NCBI GenBank assembly: GCA_034509925.1
Contig: CM067531.1
Span: 5,798,001-5,862,000, forward strand
Length of the DNA stretch: 64,000 nt
Direction: 5' to 3'
Origin: Hirudinaria manillensis
Lineage: Eukaryota; Annelida; Clitellata; Hirudinida; Hirudinidae
Made by a program: the position numbers and the translations under genes. The notes under the pieces are model-generated. The model saw nothing but the letters and a program-made list of their open reading frames with translations, ran no database searches and had not been told where the DNA came from. Positions 47,218 through 59,100 of this stretch are shown in pieces; positions within the stretch are counted from its first letter, which is position 1, and every line of letters starts with the position of its first letter.

Positions 47218-47640
47218 CGCTCCGCCCATTTTACGCCTTTATGAAAATTCGCTCTAAATATATTTAATTATAGCTCCAAACGTTATTTAGTGAGCACATT
47301 CATATTAAATATTATCGTCTGCACCAACGACTTATTTAGTATGAATTTTCAATCTAAATAACATCAATAGCCAGTTTAACTAATGCGGTCAAGCCGGGCA
47401 ACCCGCCCTCTGCCCTTTCTTCCGAGTACGGCTTTAGAAAGACAGCACTCCACCAGGCGTAGCTCCGCCCATTTGTTTAGCCGTTAATTTGTGAAAACTC
47501 ACTTTAAATAGCTCCAAATGTTATTTATTGAGCACATTCAAGTTAAATAATTTCCTCTGAACCAGCAACCACTTTAGCGAGAATTTTCAAACTAAATAAC
47601 ATCAAAATTGTTTAGCTGATGGCGGGCAAAACGGGCAACC
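47218..47640. repeat. Subterminal direct duplication, two copies about 243 bp apart
   Basis: The segment from 47218 (CTCCGCCCATTTTACGCC) to about 47405 recurs, diverged, from 47463 (CTCCGCCCATTTGTTTAGCC) to about 47645. Shared blocks include GAGCACATTCA, AACTAAATAACATCAA in one copy and its near match in the other, and GGGCAACCCGC. The two copies together make up most of the right end of the transposon. Confidence 0.85.
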
Positions 47641-47649
47641 CGCATTCAG

Positions 47650-47680
47650 CCCTCGCGGGCCCCTCCGGGATGTGTTTGCT
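47650..47680 (-). repeat. Right terminal inverted repeat
   Basis: Inverted partner of 44614-44644. It ends TGTGTTTGCT at 47680. Confidence 0.88.
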
Positions 47681-48339
47681 TAGTTCATTTAAAAAAATTT
47701 ATCCAAGAAAGATAATATCATCATACAAATATGACACAAAAGACGATTACATGACAAAATAATTTTCTTCACCTTTTAGACTTTTTTTGGGTACTTAACA
47801 ACAACTTTTCTCCATACAGCGATTTTGCTTATGACTATGTTTAAACCAAGTTTTTTTGAAAAAGGAAGAAATTACATACGAACTTGTGATTTTTAAATTC
47901 AAAATTTGTTCCATATTTTGAAACAATTTGTTATAAGTAAAAATAAATTTAGAGGTTAACTTCCCAACAAAAATTATTTCAAAACATGACTCTGACAGCA
48001 CAGCACAACAAATCAATATCTCCAAAGTTTTGAACAATTATCACAGACTCAGAGCTATTGACAGTACATTTACACCCCAAGTTAATGTTGCTTAGCTTAG
48101 TATAAACATTTTTTCCCATGGGGATCCATTTAAGAATTTCAGCTGATCCATGAGATCCCAAGCAAGAAATATTTGTAAGCTACACAGGTCAATCGACCTC
48201 AAAAAATACGAATTACTATTCATCTCTGAACCAAAGCACAACCCAATATTCACCATATTGTATGTTCCTGCAAGTTTCAGAAATTCTGAACAATAAAAAT
48301 ATTTAAATAAAAATTTGATGGGATATCAATTCATGTGTT
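47681..48339. other. 3' flank of TMEM39, no gene recognised
   Basis: Lies between the transposon and the TMEM39 stop codon. Short minus-strand open frames have no family resemblance and may be 3' untranslated sequence. Confidence 0.5.
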
Positions 48340-50394
48340 TCAAATGTCTTCATAAATCTTTTCCACAACAAATTTGTTCCTCAGCACTTTGTATAGAACC
48401 AAGTAATTGGGGAAAAGAAGGAAGACCACAGTGAGCATTGTGTTCCAATAAGCAGTCTGAATTAGAGCAAAAAATTCATAAATGATCAACAGTAGCACAA
48501 ACACGAGAATTCCATTAGTCACGCGAAGAGGCCTTCGGAAAACGTGCTGAAAAATAAATTTAAAAAAAGTTGCATCATCAAAAATAAAAATTTTATAGAA
48601 AATGTATTGTTGCCATAGAAGTTAATAATTCTAATCAGAAAAAAATATGCTGAAAGTTACATAGAATCTTGAATGCATCACATTCCCTGGTTCAGCTGCA
48701 TTGTTTTGGCCTTCAGCTCTGAAAAGTCCCTTAACATGCTTCACAGTGGAACCTTGGGGAAAAAGTTGAAGTTCTGACCATCTGGAGAAAAGGTTATTTT
48801 TTTGGGTAGAAGGTTTGGATTTTGAAAAGAAATTAAATTGCTTACGCTCCATGAGAAGTGTGAGGGACCACTCTTGGCTCTATCTTGGACCAGTGGCCAA
48901 GGTGAAGGGAACATCGGTGGAATACATCAAGATACTTTATAGGAAGGAAATGGTTGGCAAAGAGAATGAACATTCCGAGCCAGTTCATGATTACATATTG
49001 GATCACCCACCACATGTCGTAATGTAAGTTTCCCTAGAAGGAAATGATATGAAAGTAGTAATAGCTGAACATATCAATGATTATCAGGATTACCTGAGCA
49101 AAGCAGAGAGGAATGCAAGTCATGTAATAAGCACAAAACATGGAGTTGAACACGATTTGAGTTATTCTCCCATTGAAATCCGTCTTTAAACATTCCACCT
49201 CGTCTCTGATTTCCTCGGGGGAAGTCGAGCAAGAGTGCACCGGTAACTCCCTGTAGTCTTTAGATTTATTTTTAAGATAGATATCTACAAAAACACATAA
49301 GATAATATTAGCCTCTTAGTGAACATGTAGAAAGTGCATTTGCAATTGTTAAATGGTTCAATATTTCATATATTACTGCCTCAAGATGCTTAATTAGTCA
49401 TACTATAACTTTGGTTATTTCAAACATCTAATCAGTAATTCAAGCATTTGTGTTGGAATTGTGATTTTAATATTTTGTTTAATATATTTACTTATAAATA
49501 ATATAATATATTAATAGATAAATGCATTTATCTAAGAATTGAAAGACAAACTTTGTTGCACAGGAAGCTTTCCGAAAAAAGGTCTGACATCAAATCGAAA
49601 TAGGATGAAGTATGTTATGAATCTGAAAGATACAAGCAGGCTAGAATCTATTTCCTAAGGAGTGTGCCATTAAATGCTTCATAATGACTAACGGATAAAA
49701 CAAAAACAAGAAGTGGACCACAGTGTAGCGCCTGGCAAGTTTTGAAATAAAGTACAAACTTGCAGTCACAGATGCAATGGCAATCAGAACTTTGAGAATA
49801 CACACCATATGATATGAGCAACTTCCTAGCGATGATTTCATGTTGCTAATCTATTAATAAGCAATGGAAAATTAGAACTTTGGCTTTAACATTTTTTAAC
49901 ATGCATTTCCAAAAAGATCTCTGCGTTTCAAAGTGAGATAATTACATTTTAATTTTGCAAGACCTTAATATTAATCAAGTAAACAATCCACCGATATTCT
50001 CAGGCTAATCAAGTCCTTAAATATTAATGCAAACAAGACAAACACATGCCTATTTCAAACTAAAAAACCTGCTTAAAGGAACAATACAGAAATCTTCTGC
50101 TCATTATGATTATGAGCAAGACACTGAGATCAAAATCTATGGCATAAAAATTCTGTAAAACAAAAACTCAACACATCAGTCAAATTTCATTGCTTCATCA
50201 GGTTTAACAAATATACCTACAACAGCATATCTGGTGGTCGAATGAGGCAGCCACCAAACAGTTTTGTATATATTTAGATATTGGCACCCGAGCGTGATGA
50301 CAGATTGTGCAAAAACTAAAAACTCAAAAAATACATTGCTTTCTAATCCTATGCTAGGCGTGTGGCAATGCCTAGCCGAGACGATGGATACCAT
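48340..50394 (-). CDS. TMEM39: Transmembrane protein 39 (TMEM39A/B family), multi-exon
   Basis: TMEM39 proteins are multi-pass ER membrane proteins; known roles include control of COPII-dependent export, of the phosphatase SAC1 and autophagy, and of collagen secretion in worms. The first exon (50394-50217) has RHCHTP, FFEFLVFAQS and QYLNIYKTVWWLPH, matching the family start. Further exons are at about 50.10-50.15 kb (NFYAIDFDLSVLLIIIMSRR), 49.64-49.84 kb (membrane spans), 49.11-49.28 kb (HSCSTSPEEIRDEVECLKTD, FNSMFCAYYMTCIPLCF), 48.86-49.02 kb (YDMWWVIQYVIMNWLGMF), 48.66-48.78 kb (FPQGSTVKHVKGLFRAEGQN, SRFY) and 48.34-48.55 kb (FRRPLRVTNG to the stop). The exon between 49.28 and 49.64 kb is uncertain. 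Which vertebrate paralogue it matches is not resolved. Confidence 0.9.
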
Positions 50395-51157
50395 ACGTTG
50401 ACAAATACAGATTCCGAATTCCTAACGCTTCTATCGCGCTTTAAGTCCAACAACTCTGTTTACGTTGAGGACATGGACAAATGATGGAAATGCCAAAATT
50501 ACAATCTTGTAAAAAAAAATGAATAAAAACAAATGAGTAATTTTTTGCTTGAATTAATTAGGAGCCATAGAGAATTAAGAATAGTAACACAAAACAAATG
50601 ATCATGAAGTGGACGCAATTAACCCAAACGTAACACGGGCATTACTTTCAAATTTCTAAGTCGGATGAACGATAGTAATAAGTAGTAATAAAGAATCATT
50701 GATTAGAATTTACTCGATTAAGAGAATTAATCAGAAGAAGTGAAGTGGTGGTAAACAGAGAATTTATTTTTATTGCATTTTATTTATCTTATGGAAAGTA
50801 TCAGAAGGTAGGCTAAGTGACATAAGGAGCATTTGATATGAAATTGTTTTGGTCATAAATTATTTTATAAACGTAAGTGTCCATATTTCGTCCGAATGAA
50901 TAATATTCAATAAGAATATGTTTCCTACAAGAATTCTCTCTTGCCCTTCATTAAAAGTTTCGAATTTGTTAATCTTTAAGTCGAAACTTATTTACAAATA
51001 AAATCTTATTTTATTAGAAATTCAAAACGTTGACTAAAACCTTTTTTGTTCAATAACGAAAATTTTTGAAAAAAATCTAACCTCTTGACTTCATTTCAGC
51101 AGACGATTGTTGAGGTTCCTGTTTCGGCTATTCGAGGGTTTTATCATAGCGGTGCTG
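50395..51157. promoter_or_regulatory. Shared upstream region of TMEM39 (-) and an unknown gene (+)
   Basis: 763 bp between divergent start codons. An acceptor-like TTTCAG at 51094-51099 suggests that the plus-strand gene has a leader exon in this interval. No core promoter element was recognised. Confidence 0.4.
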
Positions 51158-52172
51158 ATGGCATTCGAGGACAGTCTTGATGAAACAAAGTTTTGGAAAT
51201 GTTATATTACGCACAAAATATCTTCATGGAACTCCTCCGCAGAAGCTAGGCAGAATCTGATTGTAAAATCTCATCGTGGAACAATATTTGCCGCTGAATC
51301 AACTTCGGAACAGGATGTGACTGCTTACTTAGAATCAGACGTAAATCTTGATTTAGAAATTTTACTTCTGCTGAAGCGGATATTCGCGGGAGACTTAGTT
51401 TCTGTTGATCCTCTGCCACTTGCAAATATGTTTAGAAGGGCTTGGCCTGTTTCCATAAAAATGTATTCCAGTTTATTAATGTATGCTTTGCATTGTTTAG
51501 TGAAAATTTCATCTTCGAATATTAAAGTGCTCCTGATGTCGGAGATGATTTTGGACTGCATTGATTCCTTTTTTATCAAATTGAGAGGACAGTCAATGAT
51601 CCATTCTTTAAATGTATGTGCCAAAAGTTATCAGCAGTTATTCAGGGGACTCCTCACGTTTAGAGAAAAAATATTGAAAGATTCGAAAGGTTTTAGATCT
51701 TCGAAAACGACAGCTCTACGTGATTCATTAAGTTGTTGGTCAACCTCGCTCTTGTCAGTAAATGTACCTTTTCATTGTGGAATACAGTTCGGGAAATCAG
51801 ATGATGGCAGTTCAAGAAATAGAATGAAATCAAAAGGCCAAAGAGGCAGACCAGCATTGAAGAAAAACCCTCAAGCTGAAAAATGTGGAGCTAAGGAGGC
51901 TTTCAAAAAAAGAAAGAAAGATATTTGTACAGCAAATAATTCCAAGTGTAAGCCGAAAGCAAAAGAAGCTACATCGATTGAAGGTATCATCGTTATTAAC
52001 TTAGTGCTTAACTGTTTAAACTATCAATATTTGTTTCATAAAACAGGTCTGCCGCGCGCTGGAAAGGTAAACGACTCCTACCATATTCATAAAGAATGTT
52101 TCTTGAAGTAAGTGTCCTGTTTTTGATTAGGCAAGCTCTGATGATAAAAGAATCGCAACAAAGGATGTTTAA
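51158..52172 (+). CDS. Unrecognised protein, three exons, 295 aa, basic lysine-rich C terminus
   Basis: I do not recognise the family. The frame is open from 51107; the first ATG is at 51158 (MAFEDSLDETKFWK). Exon 1 ends at 51983 (GAAG before GTATCA), a 20-nt exon follows at 52047-52066, and the last exon is 52131-52172; all phases agree. The first 200 residues look mainly alpha-helical, with leucine-rich stretches (LDLEILLLLKRIFAG, MYSSLLMYALHCLVKI). The C-terminal third is strongly basic and low in complexity (RNRMKSKGQRGRPALKKNP, AFKKRKKD, CKPKAKEA). GRPALKK resembles an AT-hook core (RGRP). Nuclear or nucleolar location is an inference from this tail. It lies divergently from TMEM39. A distant relation to nucleolar NEPRO-like proteins was considered but not supported. 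Confidence 0.75.
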
Positions 52173-53659
52173 AGAATCGTGATCACAGGAACACTACATC
52201 GATACGCTTTGAAAATTGAAGTTTAGTTTTATTCAACTACTGCCTGTTGATTTATGACGGTTAACGTTGCTTGTGAGCTTATACTATTCTATTGTCAACC
52301 GGTTAATGTTAGTTATGGAAATAAATTCAGTACGTCTAAAATATGAGAATCCAGAAATGCTCAGATCTTGTTAAAACGAATGTTAACATCACATGTTGTT
52401 TCTGCCTTCAGTTCCAATAAATGTCTCTCAACCAATAATTCACAACAAAGAGCTGCACGACCGGACGTTCAGCATTTAAATTGATCTGCTATTGGGATAA
52501 GAATAGAATTGAAAACGAGTGATTTTATCAACGAGAAAAGAGTGATATACTGATAACGTTTCAGATGAATATTAAATAAGATTTGAGTTAGGCCGCAATT
52601 CAACGATGTGAGGGATGGAGGGCCTATCAGGTAGGTTTTAATCTCACAAGATCTTATTGATGGTATGATGCGTGTGGGTCAAAAGGAGATGGCTTTTTTC
52701 CTAGGCTGTATGTAGTGTGCCAATTCTTTACATCTAACCGGACCATATTAATATTTTCATAATTTTTTTATTACATAATATAATTAACACTATAATTATA
52801 ATTCCATTTTTATTGTGGGGATCGACCTGGGACCACATTTTTGTGTAAGAGTTTTGTGGAAAAAGTTGTTCCTGTACAAAGTTGTATCTGTATAAATATT
52901 AGAAAAAATTAAAACCTTTTATTGTTTATGATATCTTTGCCACTTTAAACTACCTTGGATTCATTTCCTCTCACAATTTATTACCCATATTACTCGAGTC
53001 GGTATCACACACTTGGATTCAATTTAAACTCTCCTATCTCCAAAGTCAGTCATGGATCCCAGTTCAATGCCGTTTAGGAGTCATTCCATTCTAAGGTTTA
53101 GGGATGCCCGTAGTCGAACCGATTTTACTTAGCGCTTTATTACAACAGACCAGATGGCGATAAGTACCTTATTTCTAAGTGGTCTTCAGCAAAAATATAA
53201 GCAAGATGATAAGTGATCGAGGATAGCACTTTACATTTAAGGATTAAATTTGCTCCAGGTTTCTAGAATTAAAATTTTTTATTTTCTAATAATGCCAAGA
53301 CGCATGTGCCTATGCGAAAAGTCACAAAACTGAAATTTAAAAATTACATTTTGCTAGTTTTCGGCCACCGCTAATCATAATTACATTTTACTTTTCTTGC
53401 ATAGGGTGCTCATTGTCGCTCGTACCTTGTCTGTCTGATCGGATGGCGGGCAAGGAATGTGACTGGGATGCATCATTTCTAAATCCTGCATTAGAATTTC
53501 TTTATGAGGGTGTTAAAATGTTATTGCTGCATTTGACTTAGTCGTGGCTCTATAAGTTTGAATTTGAGACCATCTTCATCCTGTAAATGCAAACTTCTAT
53601 TTGAGTGGCGACTCAAATCGGCAAATGATCGTTATTTAAAACAATTTTCAAGCGTAACA
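52173..53659. other. Intergenic; possible leader of the HMG-box gene
   Basis: Mostly AT-rich with no family match. Near the end, ATGGCGGGCAAGGAATG at 53442 opens a short frame that stops at about 53540. It could be an upstream ORF or a leader exon of the HMG gene, since no splice combination joined it in frame. An acceptor-like ACTTAG precedes 53541. Confidence 0.4.
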
Positions 53660-55135
53660 ATGATACCCAGTGACAATGTTTTTCGTTCTCCGAGGTCATA
53701 TCCAACGGTTTACAAGTCCTTACCAGAGTGGCATCGTTATCATGCAAATGGTGATGGCTCCGGACATTCTGATCTCATTGTAAATGTTGCTGCGCACGGC
53801 GAAGACAAAAATATGAGCGATACGTCGTACGGCCTTGATAAGGCGTCAATGATAAATTCTGAATTTAATCCTGTTTCGGGAACTTCCACAACTACTGCTT
53901 TGCCAAAAGGTGTGAAATTTATGATTTATCTACATTTGGGAAACTGCTAATTAAATGAAACATTGAAGGCTTTAAATTGGATACTCCCCCACCACCAAAA
54001 AGACCTCTTACTCCATATATGAGGTTTAGCAAATATGTGAGTTTGGCTAAAACAAGTTCTACAAACAATCAGTCCAAATAGAAGTATCTGTTTGTATTTA
54101 ATGATTAATTAACTGATTAGATGTGGCAACAAGTAAAATCTGACAACCCTGGACTGTCGGTTTGCGAAATTGGGTCCACCATAGGTAGGATGTGGAGGGA
54201 ACTTTCAATGGAAGAGAAGCAAAAGCACAATGATGACTTTACCTTGGATAAGGTTTGTTTCTTCAAGATCTAAGATGCAATGTCACTATTTTAACTAGGT
54301 GCTTACATTTGGATAAACCTACACTATAACATTTCTTAAAATTTTTCCAGTGTTGAATCAAAATTATGTCATTTCTTCACAGAAAGATAAAGAAATAATA
54401 AGAATAGATGAATATGATGCAGTAATTTGTAAGTTAATAGCCTTCACCTTAGTGAAGAGCAAATTGGATCAAGTTTAACTGTTTAATGATAATTGTGCAA
54501 TAAAGGTTTAAGATCAGAATATTTCCCTAGCAACAATTTTGCATGAAAAGAATATCACCAGGTTTAGTGATTCAAAATTGTGTTCAATAAAGAAATGCAA
54601 TAGGTACAAAAAATTAGGTGCAATAAATGCGAATATCTGAAATATTAAAAAGAAAAGGATGGCTTTGTTTATTAGGAATGAAATAGATGAAGAGATAAAT
54701 AATGTCTGTTTATGATTTTAGGTTAGGTATGACACTGAATTAAAGCAGTACTTGAAAGACAATGGACTGAAATCCAGAGACTTGGTTAAATTTCGAACTA
54801 AAAACAGAACCTCCAATAAAGGAACGTGCAAATCTCTTCCTTCTCCACCAAATTTTTTGAAGATGAAGTATTACTTAGAATCAAACACCCCTGAACCTCA
54901 CAATGGGGCAAACTCTCAGTTTGGACAACCTTTCTTCACTTTTGGAACACCTCTTAATGTACCTATGGGCATGCTGTGTGGATTGTCACAAATGTGGATG
55001 AGACAACAATATCCACAACATCAAATATTGGCCAATAGAAATTTGGCTCAGGCACAAGATATCCATTCTAATGATTCATTCCAAGCTTCTCCATCAACTT
55101 CTAGGATTAACTTCCATTCCCCAGACTATTTTTAA
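53660..55135 (+). CDS. HMG-box protein with a BAF57 (SMARCE1)-type box, four exons, 287 aa
   Basis: The exons are 53660-53909, 53969-54036, 54121-54252 and 54722-55135, and all phases agree. The HMG box runs over exons 2-4: PPPPKRPLTPYMRFSKY, MWQQVKSDNPGLSVCEIG, IGRMWRELSMEEKQKH, then VRYDTELKQYL. The spacing and the PxxPYMRxS...W...IG..IG.MWR.L..EEK pattern match the single HMG box of BAF57/SMARCE1, a DNA-binding subunit of SWI/SNF (BAF) complexes. The N-terminal 80 residues are Ser/Asp/Gly-rich and unlike BAF57. After the box the protein is Ser/Gln/Pro/Met-rich (FGTPLNVPMGMLCGLSQMWM) and ends at 55135. The coiled coil of BAF57 is missing. It may be a diverged paralogue or another HMG protein. 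The start ATG at 53660 could be extended upstream in frame without a Met. Confidence 0.82.
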
Positions 55136-55436
55136 CTCTTAATTTTAACTTTAATTCCTAAGGACTAACTTTTAGTTTATGGTTAAATTAGCACTGTCAT
55201 ACCAATTTTGTAAACTTTGCAAAATTATATCCGCATTTCATGACTATTCATGACTTAGCATACATTCAATTTTAAATGAATGCATTTTCATGCCCGGCCA
55301 TCTTTTGGGACCAATTTAAATTTATCTGAGTTTTTGTCAAGTTCCATTTAACACTCAATTTTTCAAATGCCTGTCTTTTGTATACCATTCAAACCAAATC
55401 ATTACAAATACTTTCCCTAATAATCTTTGCTGACTA

Positions 55437-55442
55437 AATAAA
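55437..55442 (+). terminator. Poly(A) signal AATAAA for the HMG-box gene
   Basis: A canonical AATAAA 302 bp after the stop codon and before the convergent DAGL gene. Confidence 0.6.
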
Positions 55443-56105
55443 ATATTGCTTATAAAAACTACCATCCTCTCAAAGCTGTTTTGAGCATTAACAAATTTAT
55501 GCTGCGGTTGATCGGGTCATAAATCACACGTAAAAAATTATTTTGGCTTAGTTTTAGATGCTCGTAGGAAAGATGGATTCAATATATATTCAATAGCTAA
55601 CTTCACAGAGCTGTCAAGCTCGATCAGGACCATCCCCAGAATCTCAAAATGGACATGAAATGGATGTCACCACCACCATCATCATCACCAAAAAACCATC
55701 GAATAAGAATCTTTAAAACTGTCAGACAGCTAAGTCTTTGACTCAGAAAACCTATTTAAACAGCTTGATACCAGACTCTGTTTAGTCCAATTACATTAAC
55801 TTTCCTTCTACTTCATCATGTGACATTTTACATGATGTTTTTTTGTACATATATCAATGGTCAGTTTCCCAAAAGGATTATTCCTTTCTAATTTTAGTTA
55901 ATATTAATTAATAATTGGAAAATAGATTACTGGAGAAGATTCCCATACCTTGCTTAGTTGCACCAAAATAAATCAATCAATTTTTATTAGTGCCTAAGAA
56001 TCAATTCCCACAACCACATAATCTGTGTATAACAAGTCAGCAGTCACATTTTGGATCAAGAAATAAAATATAATAAGGAAAGGCAAAGCAAAAGTACACG
56101 ATGGG
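55443..56105. other. Spacer between convergent HMG-box and DAGL genes
   Basis: No coding exon seen. On the minus strand an AATAAA (TTTATT on plus, 55983-55988) could end the DAGL transcript. A short ACC/ATC-rich stretch lies near 55675. Confidence 0.5.
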
Positions 56106-59100
56106 TTAAACATGTTCTTGATTCAAAATGGACTTCAATGTTTTATAAACAATATCAGGTCTGTGGTGCGTTAACATCTTTGGACTTATCAGAATTTCAT
56201 CGAAATACTCCCTATCTGCCCAATAAGCTTTGTAAATGCATTTGCTTCCACAGCATTTCCTTCAAATTAAAAAAAAAAGAATAATTATGGAAGTGAAAAA
56301 AGATTTTTAAGCATATAAACAAAACACTCAAATCGACATGCATTGCTTTTAGCATCATATGGTGCTTTTTTCTTCTGCACATTCCATTACCATTTCACTC
56401 AAATCTTTTTCCACTTAAAATTATCATTTATGGTCATTATCTCATAATAATAATAATAATAATCTACCTTTTGTTTAAGGTTTGATCTATAATGGTAATA
56501 GTAGTAAAAGCTATAAATGTTTACAGTTTTAAATGATTATAGTGACTTATTTATTTGCATTAAGTGCAAAGCACAAGCATTAATGCCTAAATGCTCACAT
56601 TTTCAATTTTCTTTAAAATTTAACGGAAATAGTGTGAACTTAAATAGACTATTTTGCATAAATATATATGCAAACATAAAGTTTCTGTATCGCCATAAAT
56701 ATAATTGCAGCTTGTTTGATTATTGCCAAATATTTACAAAAGAAAAGATGCTCCAGAACTTCTCCATAAGAATGCCTAGGATCACAAATTAACTACATTA
56801 TTCATATGTTCATATGAGGAAACATAACCATCTAAGCTAAGTTTATAAGAGCAGATTAATATGTATAAATGCATTTGCATGAAATTGAACATTACCTAGT
56901 GACAGAATCTAATTCCAGGTAGATTATCTTTCCAGGCAAATAGAGTGGAGTTGGATTGTCTAACACGGGATGGACTTCCTACGCAAAGACAGGCTTTTAT
57001 CTTTATTGGTCATAAGAAATTAATCCTGCAAGACCTAACCGTCGGAAAAGGCTCCGAGATGATACTTTCCGGGAGCAAAAGATTTTCATCCAACCTTTTT
57101 TTGCTTCTGCAGCAGGCCTTCTTAAAAGCTCTGAACAATATTCTGTACTAAAACAATATTACATACTTAAGTACATGAATACATAAATGAAAAATCTCCT
57201 AGTACATGAATACATAAATGAAAAATCTCCTAGTATCTACATATCACCAACAACTCTGTATAGCAACTGACTTTGGGTTGTTCTGATTGCTTGAGGACAT
57301 TAAAGACCTTGGATTTAAGTCTATTCATTGTGTAAACACCCAATCTGGGAACTAGATCTTTTCCTACTACAACAGAACAGACAAAATTTTCCATGTATTG
57401 ACTCAATGGCAGGCTAGAAAGTAAATAAGACATGACCTTGATGTAATGGTTAATCATTAAAGTAGAACTAATGCTAAACTAACATCATCAATCATAATGC
57501 AAGCAAGTGAGTACATATCATCAGAATTAAGATTGCTAATGGCATAACAGAAAGTTCAAGAAGTCAACTACAAACTTAACAAGCCATCCAGGGGGTGAGA
57601 ATGCAAAGCATATCAAGTCTGGATAGATAGGTTTCAGAAGAACAGACAAAAGTGAAGCTGCACCAGCACCCAAACTGTGACCAGTTATGACTAGTTTGTA
57701 ATCCTGATAGTTCAATCAGAGATTCTTAAACCAACATGATCCATTGACATTAACACAGTGAAATAAAGGCTCACTGGATGATGTTCAATAGCCTCAGATA
57801 CTATTCTCTTCTGTACAATAGAATCTTTAATGAATGTTGCAGAATGAAGAATGCCCTTGTGAGCTAAGGCTTCAAACTCATCCATGTGCATATTCTCACT
57901 TTCAATCCTTAGATCGGTTATTGCATCCTAATAAATTTGAAAGAATTATTTTATATCAGTCAAAAACAGACTCAAACTTGTGATATGAATGAGCCACAAA
58001 TAAACTAACATAAAAAGATAAAGTTCCTCTCACAGAAACCACAATTGATTTGAAATTATGGTCCAAAGCCACATAAAATGGAATCTCAAACAACTGTAAA
58101 TAATTACAAATTTGATTTTAAATCACCTTTAACATCACCTCTTAAATGTTAAATACCTAGCTTCACTAAAGTAATTATCAAAAACTTCATAAAAACATGA
58201 AACAATATCATTGTAGATAGTTTTAACCAATGACTATTTAAAATGTTGCCAAATTTTTACTTTATTCTCAAAAGTTGCATATAAAATATCTTTACGGTCT
58301 ATCCCAGTCTGCCGGAGAATAGCATTGACATTGCAATGGCAGCACTTGTCTCCGTGAACATTTCTAGCACCTTCACAAGGAGTTCCATTGTTAACCCTAT
58401 TTTAAAGTGCATATTTAGGTTTATAAAAATTAATTGGTAATATTCACATATGCATATTATATATTATTATTATATTTCCATGCTCACAGAAAAACCCACA
58501 ATAAAATGTAATCTAAAATTTTTAAAATGCTTAAAACAGATTGTTTCATCAAAACAACTAAATCTTAATAAAAACCTGCAGCAACAGCAGCATAGTTGTG
58601 GAAGTCCAGAAAGCAAGTTGTCATAAACAAAAAACATCCATCCATAGCTTCCAAGTGCATATTTCAAAAAGTGTTTGGCATTATCCAAAGTCATCCATTC
58701 CTCTGGCCTGGAGCTTGCATTTGGAAGCATAGGAACATAATCCATGTTGTATGGCATTAACAATTTCCTATTTCCAGGATTTATTAACTTTTGCTTTTCA
58801 TTTAGTAACACAAGTCCCGCTGCTATATCAGTCATAGTCAAATCGACGCCCTGGATGAATAAGCTCTAGTCATTATTTATTATTTTTTTAGTAAAAGCTA
58901 AATAATAAATTAATTACATGGAAGTAAGCAGCAAGCAACTTTGATATTTCATCAAATGAATCCTTCTCCACTTCATTTTGATTCATCCAGCAACACCACA
59001 ACCTACACCTACATCCAAAATAATCATAATTAAATATAAAACATGAGAAAAAACTTTTATATCACATGTATTTGCAATCATCAAGTTACCTTAATTTCCA

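Larger units (their letters stand above)
44614..47680 (-). mobile_element. DNA transposon with 31-bp terminal inverted repeats, probably internally deleted
   Basis: The left end begins AGCAAACACACCCCAGGGGG at 44614. The right end, read inward on the minus strand from 47680, begins AGCAAACACATCCCGGAGGG. Over 31 bp the ends match at 27 positions, and all four differences are transitions. The element is 3,067 bp. Inside are GC-rich subterminal repeats at both ends, a spliced DUF4806-like gene, and a 5'-truncated open frame resembling the C-terminal part of the transposase that usually accompanies such genes. No catalytic transposase domain is present, so the copy is probably non-autonomous. No target-site duplication is evident (flanks GATCCC and TAGTTC). 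The superfamily is not assigned. Confidence 0.85.

Noticed and set aside
44600..47700. Target-site duplication around the DNA transposon
   Set aside because: The bases just outside the inverted repeats (GATCCC and TAGTTC) do not match, so no duplication could be claimed.
56945..57151. Plus-strand 68-codon open frame
   Set aside because: It is antisense to two well-supported DAGL exons (56896-56978 and 57040-57147).
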